Origin: Rhodospirillaceae bacterium
GTDB lineage: Bacteria; Pseudomonadota; Alphaproteobacteria; Dongiales; Dongiaceae
Length of the DNA: 8,752 nt
NCBI GenBank assembly: GCA_016794075.1
Contig: JAEUKU010000155.1
Span: 1-8,752 of the forward strand
Direction of reading: 5' to 3'
In this document: positions 5,694 through 8,752 of the stretch, piece after piece
How positions within the stretch are numbered: position 1 is the stretch's first letter
Layout: each line of letters begins with the position of its first letter
The notes under the pieces: generated by a model
Database searches by the model: none
Seen by the model: only the letters and a program-made list of their open reading frames with translations
Told to the model about the DNA's origin: nothing
Translations under genes and position numbers: made by a program

Positions 5694-7978
5694 CCCCCCG
5701 CCGGATGCCGGGCGAGGCCATCGCCAATATCAGCCGCCGCGGTCTCCTGAGCGGGATCGCCGCCGGCAGTCTGATCCTTGCCATCGGCTTGCCCGCGCAA
5801 GCGGAGGAGGAGAAATTCGCCGGTGAAGGCATGGCGAACGGCTTGCGCGAGGACCCGAAGATATTCATCGCCATCGCCGAGGATGGCACCGTCAGCGTGA
5901 TCAGCCACCGCTCTGAGATGGGGCAGGGCATCCGCACCAGCATCCCGATGGTGGTGGCCGACGAGCTGGAAGCCGACTGGGCGAAGGTGAAGGTCGTGCA
6001 AGCGCCGGGCGACGAGGCAAAGTTCGGCAACCAGGATACCGACGGCTCGCGCAGCATGCGCCATCACTTCGCAGTCCTGCGCCGGATGGGTGCTGCCGCG
6101 CGCCAGATGCTGGAGCAGTCCGCCGCTGCCGAATGGGGCGTGCCGGTCGGCGAGGTCGAGGCGTTCAATCACGCCGTGCTGCACAAGGCCTCGGGCCGCA
6201 GCCTCGACTATGGCGCATTGGCCAAGGCCGCGGCGGAGCTGCCGGTGCCGGCTGCGGACCAGATCAAGCTCAAGGACCCATCCAAGTTCCGCTACATCGG
6301 CAAGGGCGAAACCCGCCTGATCGATGGCTTCGACATCACCACCGGGCGGGCCCAGTACGGCATCGACACCCGGCTCGACGGCATGGTCTATGCCGTGGTC
6401 GCCCGGCCGCCGGTCTTCGGCGGCACGGTCAAGTCGTTCGACGATTCCGAGACCCTGAAATTCCCAGGCGTGCTGAAGGTCGTGACGATCGACCCGACAC
6501 CGGCGCCGGCGGCGTTCCAGCCGCTCGGCGGCGTGGCCGTCATCGCCACCAATACCTGGGCGGCGATCCGCGGGCGCGAACTGCTCAAAATCACCTGGGA
6601 CGACGGCCCGCACGCCACCTATTCCTCCGAAGAGCATAAGGCCACTTTGGAGGCCGCGGTGCGCCAGCCCGGCACGGTGGTCCGGGAAGCCGGCGAGACC
6701 GACGCAGCCCTGGCCGGCGCGGCGAAACGCGTCGAGGCGGAATACTACATCCCGCATCTGGCCCATGCGACGATGGAACCGCCGGCCGCGGTGGTGCGGA
6801 TCGTCGACGGCAAATGCGAGGCGTGGTCCTGCGTGCAATCGCCCCAGGCGACGCGGGACAACCTCGCCCAGCGCCTGGGCATCCCGGTGGAAAACGTTAC
6901 CGTCAACGTCACGCTGCTGGGCGGCGGTTTCGGTCGCAAGTCGAAGCCGGACTATGTCGTCGAGGCCGGCCTGCTGTCGCAGGCCATGGGCGGCACGCCG
7001 GTCAAGTTGACCTGGACCCGCGAGGATGACATCACCAACGACTATTTCCACGCCGTTTCGATGGAAAGGCTTGAAGGTGGTATTGACGCGGATGGCAAAG
7101 CCGTCGCCTGGCTGCATCGCAGCGCGGCGCCCACGATCATGTCGATCTTCGCACCCGATCCGAAACAGGAAGCGGGATGGGAAATGGGCATGGGGCTGGT
7201 CGACATGCCCTTCGACATCCCCAATCTCCGCATCGAGAACCCGCAGGCGACGGCGCATACCCGTATCGGCTGGTTCCGCTCGGTCTACAACATCCCCCAT
7301 GCCTTCGCGGTGCAGTCCTTTGCCAACGAGTTGGCGGCGGCGGCTGGGCGTGACCCGAAGGACTACCTGCTGGAGCTGATCGGCCCGCCGCGAAAGATCA
7401 ACACGCGGGATATCTCCGTGGCCTGGAATTACGGCGAGGATCCGGCGCTCTATCTGCTCGATACGGGGCGTCTGCGCGGGGTCGTCGAGATGGCGGCCAA
7501 GGCCTCCGGTTGGGGCCGCGAGTTGCCGGCGGGCCGCGGGCTCGGCATCGCCGCGCATCGCAGCTTCGTGACCTATGTCGCGGCGGTCGTCGAGGTCGAG
7601 GTCGGCGAAGGCGGGTCGCTCACCATCCCCAAGGTCGACATCGCCGTCGATTGCGGCCCGCGCATCAACCTGGACCGCATCCGCTCGCAGATGGAAGGCG
7701 CGGTAGTCATGGGCATCAGCCTCGCCACCCTGGGCGAGATCACCTTCAAGAACGGCCGGACCGAGCAGACCAACTTCGACACTTTCGAAGTGACCCGCAT
7801 CGATGCCGCGCCGAAGGAGATCAATGTCCACATCGCGGCGACGGATGACTACGAACAGCCCCTTGGCGGGGTGGGCGAGCCCGGCGTGCCGCCGATCGCC
7901 CCGGCGCTGACCAATGCCATCTTCGCGGCCACCGGCAAGCGCATCCGCAGCCTTCCGATCCGCACCCAGGCGGCTTAG
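5690..7978 (+). CDS. iorB: Isoquinoline 1-oxidoreductase-type molybdopterin subunit with Tat signal
   Basis: 762 residues. This is the large catalytic subunit of a two-component molybdenum hydroxylase, which oxidises an aldehyde or N-heterocycle with oxygen from water. The N-terminus carries a twin-arginine signal, SRRGLL at 15-20, then a hydrophobic stretch and a likely cleavage site after AQA (38). The mature enzyme is probably exported folded. EMGQGIRTS at 76-84 is typical of the IorB group. An a/b hammerhead-like part falls near 205-310. The main cofactor-binding stretch includes LLGGGFGRK at 409-417 and GWFRSVYN at 527-534. GVGEPG at 728-733 contains Glu730, at the place of the catalytic glutamate. 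No FAD subunit is encoded next door, as expected for the IorAB type, and no cytochrome c subunit follows either. The exact substrate cannot be told, so the symbol marks the family rather than proven isoquinoline oxidation. Confidence 0.88.
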   Translation: MTPRRMPGEAIANISRRGLLSGIAAGSLILAIGLPAQAEEEKFAGEGMANGLREDPKIFIAIAEDGTVSVISHRSEMGQGIRTSIPMVVADELEADWAKVKVVQAPGDEAKFGNQDTDGSRSMRHHFAVLRRMGAAARQMLEQSAAAEWGVPVGEVEAFNHAVLHKASGRSLDYGALAKAAAELPVPAADQIKLKDPSKFRYIGKGETRLIDGFDITTGRAQYGIDTRLDGMVYAVVARPPVFGGTVKSFDDSETLKFPGVLKVVTIDPTPAPAAFQPLGGVAVIATNTWAAIRGRELLKITWDDGPHATYSSEEHKATLEAAVRQPGTVVREAGETDAALAGAAKRVEAEYYIPHLAHATMEPPAAVVRIVDGKCEAWSCVQSPQATRDNLAQRLGIPVENVTVNVTLLGGGFGRKSKPDYVVEAGLLSQAMGGTPVKLTWTREDDITNDYFHAVSMERLEGGIDADGKAVAWLHRSAAPTIMSIFAPDPKQEAGWEMGMGLVDMPFDIPNLRIENPQATAHTRIGWFRSVYNIPHAFAVQSFANELAAAAGRDPKDYLLELIGPPRKINTRDISVAWNYGEDPALYLLDTGRLRGVVEMAAKASGWGRELPAGRGLGIAAHRSFVTYVAAVVEVEVGEGGSLTIPKVDIAVDCGPRINLDRIRSQMEGAVVMGISLATLGEITFKNGRTEQTNFDTFEVTRIDAAPKEINVHIAATDDYEQPLGGVGEPGVPPIAPALTNAIFAATGKRIRSLPIRTQAA

Positions 7979-7999
7979 AAGGCGGCGCAGTGCGTTCTT

Positions 8000-8033
8000 G
8001 GCTCCCTGTTCCCGGCGACGGGGGCAGGGAGCC
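8000..8033 (+). terminator. Long GNRA-capped hairpin after iorB, terminator-like
   Basis: Bases 8000-8014 pair with 8019-8033. The stem is fifteen base pairs, two of them U-G wobbles at 8009/8024 and 8010/8023, around a GCGA tetraloop (8015-8018). The wobbles become A-C mismatches and the GNRA loop is lost in the minus-strand RNA, so the structure suits the iorB transcript. It lies between the two converging genes. No T-run follows on either strand, so factor-independent termination may be weak and 3'-end protection is an alternative. Confidence 0.6.
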
Positions 8034-8035
8034 GG

Positions 8036-8569
8036 TCAGCGCAGGAATTTCGCCATCACCAGGGCGCTGCGATAGGCGCCGTCGATATAGTACTGGTCCT
8101 TCAGCGTGCCTTCGGCCGCGAAGCCGCATTTTTCGTAGAGCGCGATGGCCGGCTTGTTGTCGGCCAGCACGGTCATCGACACCTTGCGGATGTTGAGCCA
8201 GTCGCGCAGGTAGTCGAGGGTCAGGCCGATGATGCGCCGGCCATAGCCCTTGCCGCGATCCTCGGCCGCGAACACGGCGAGGCCCATCTCGCAGGTGCCG
8301 GACACCGGCTCCAAATCATAGACGTTCACATAGCCGACCGGCCGCTGTTCCGACAGCAGCACGGCGGTCAAGGTAATGGTCGCGCGGTTCTCGATGCCTG
8401 CGATCCACTCCCGGACCTTGTGGGCGGGCACGCCGCGCACGAAACCGATCAGGTCGCCCGCCGCGCCCAGGTCGTTGCGGAACGCCAGGTAGGCATCCGC
8501 ATCGCTTGGCTCGGGCGCGCGGAGGCCCAGGATCCCATCCTGCAGCAGATGCGGCGGCATACGGCTCAT
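8036..8569 (-). CDS. GNAT-family N-acetyltransferase
   Basis: 177 residues from the ATG at 8569, which has GAGGG five bases upstream (minus strand, 8579-8575). It is a complete GNAT fold of the RimJ/SpeG-like kind. An N-terminal GLRAPEPSDADAY region is followed by motif A with the acetyl-CoA pyrophosphate loop RGKGYG at 105-110, and by motif B with ADNKPAIALYEKCGF at 136-150 and EGTLKDQYY at 153-161. The acceptor could be a protein N-terminus, a polyamine, an antibiotic or an amino sugar. PseH, the acetyltransferase of pseudaminic acid synthesis, is also a GNAT protein, but the gene lies more than 5 kb from pseG with an unrelated operon between them. I see nothing specific that supports PseH. 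The frame stays open upstream to 8740, but that extension has no family character and lacks the Shine-Dalgarno site used here. Confidence 0.85.
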   Translation of the reverse strand: MSRMPPHLLQDGILGLRAPEPSDADAYLAFRNDLGAAGDLIGFVRGVPAHKVREWIAGIENRATITLTAVLLSEQRPVGYVNVYDLEPVSGTCEMGLAVFAAEDRGKGYGRRIIGLTLDYLRDWLNIRKVSMTVLADNKPAIALYEKCGFAAEGTLKDQYYIDGAYRSALVMAKFLR

Positions 8570-8574
8570 GGCGA

Positions 8575-8579
8575 CCCTC
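8575..8579 (-). promoter_or_regulatory. Shine-Dalgarno site deciding the GNAT start
   Basis: GAGGG on the minus strand lies 5 bases before the ATG at 8569. It supports that start over an upstream in-frame ATG at 8740 that would add 57 residues. Confidence 0.6.
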
Positions 8580-8631
8580 GGGGTTCCGGGAAAGCTGGCG
8601 AATCGGGCGGAAAGACGTTGATTTGGCAGGG

Positions 8632-8660
8632 AGATTACCGGCCGAGACCCGGCCCGGCAA
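8632..8660 (-). promoter_or_regulatory. Possible sigma-70 promoter of the GNAT gene
   Basis: On the minus strand TTGCCG (8660-8655) and TAATCT (8637-8632) are separated by 17 bases, with 4/6 and 3/6 consensus matches. The spacer contains a 5-bp dyad (GGCCG at 8640-8644, CGGCC at 8650-8654), a possible repressor site or a chance effect of high GC. It would give a leader of about 55 bases. Confidence 0.3.
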
Positions 8661-8752
8661 CCGCTCCAGGCGCGGCCGGCCGTCGAATTGACGCGAGGGT
8701 GCCCGGCTGCTAAGGACCGGCCTTCAATCGCTGTCATCAAGGGTTAACGCCT

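Noticed and set aside
5633..7831. 732-residue open frame on the minus strand opposite iorB
   Set aside because: It is unusually long, but the translation has no family character and covers the iorB coding region. Long antisense frames are common at this GC content.
8036..8569. Assignment of the GNAT gene as pseH
   Set aside because: PseH is a GNAT protein, but this gene is separated from pseI/pseG by unrelated operons and shows only general GNAT motifs.
8570..8740. 57-residue in-frame extension of the GNAT protein
   Set aside because: There is no GNAT similarity in this stretch, and a Shine-Dalgarno site supports the ATG at 8569. The region is better read as promoter and leader.
1..8752. 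CRISPR arrays, tRNA or rRNA genes, insertion sequences, attachment sites
   Set aside because: I saw no regularly spaced repeats, cloverleaf sequences, transposase-like frames or flanking terminal repeats.

Overview
The window is GC-rich DNA with dense coding, short gene gaps and Shine-Dalgarno sites. It most resembles a free-living alphaproteobacterium, perhaps of the Rhodospirillales type. That placement rests on base composition, protein style and gene mix, not on a phylogenetic marker. I see no rRNA, tRNA, CRISPR array, insertion sequence or phage gene.

Region 1 (1-2420) is the edge of a pseudaminic acid (nonulosonic acid) locus. It holds the 3' part of a WbqC-family gene, then pseI (pseudaminic acid synthase) joined to it by a GTGA stop/start overlap. 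A divergent pseG-like hydrolase on the minus strand converges on pseI with a 4-bp 3' overlap. PseG makes the 6-deoxy-AltdiNAc sugar that PseI condenses with phosphoenolpyruvate, so the two catalyse consecutive steps. The other pathway genes (pseB, pseC, pseF and a confident pseH) are not in the window and may lie upstream.

Region 2 (2421-4923) starts with a 258-bp divergent gap holding weak promoter candidates on both strands. A two-gene unit follows: a class I SAM-dependent methyltransferase and, 14 bp later, a 430-residue metallo-beta-lactamase-fold protein. The second looks like the sialic acid and MurNAc hydroxylases (CMAH, NamH) without their Rieske domain. This pair is the most intriguing part of the window, because it sits beside sialic-acid-like sugar synthesis and could tailor that sugar or its glycan. 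A hairpin lies just after its stop codon.

Region 3 (4883-8035) has a 343-bp leader with a perfect 9-bp inverted repeat, then iorA and iorB overlapping by ATGA. They encode a two-subunit molybdenum hydroxylase of the isoquinoline 1-oxidoreductase type: a 2x[2Fe-2S] subunit and a Tat-signal-bearing molybdopterin subunit. A long GNRA-capped hairpin closes the unit.

Region 4 (8036-8752) carries a minus-strand GNAT acetyltransferase with its own upstream region. It converges on iorB and has no evident link to it.
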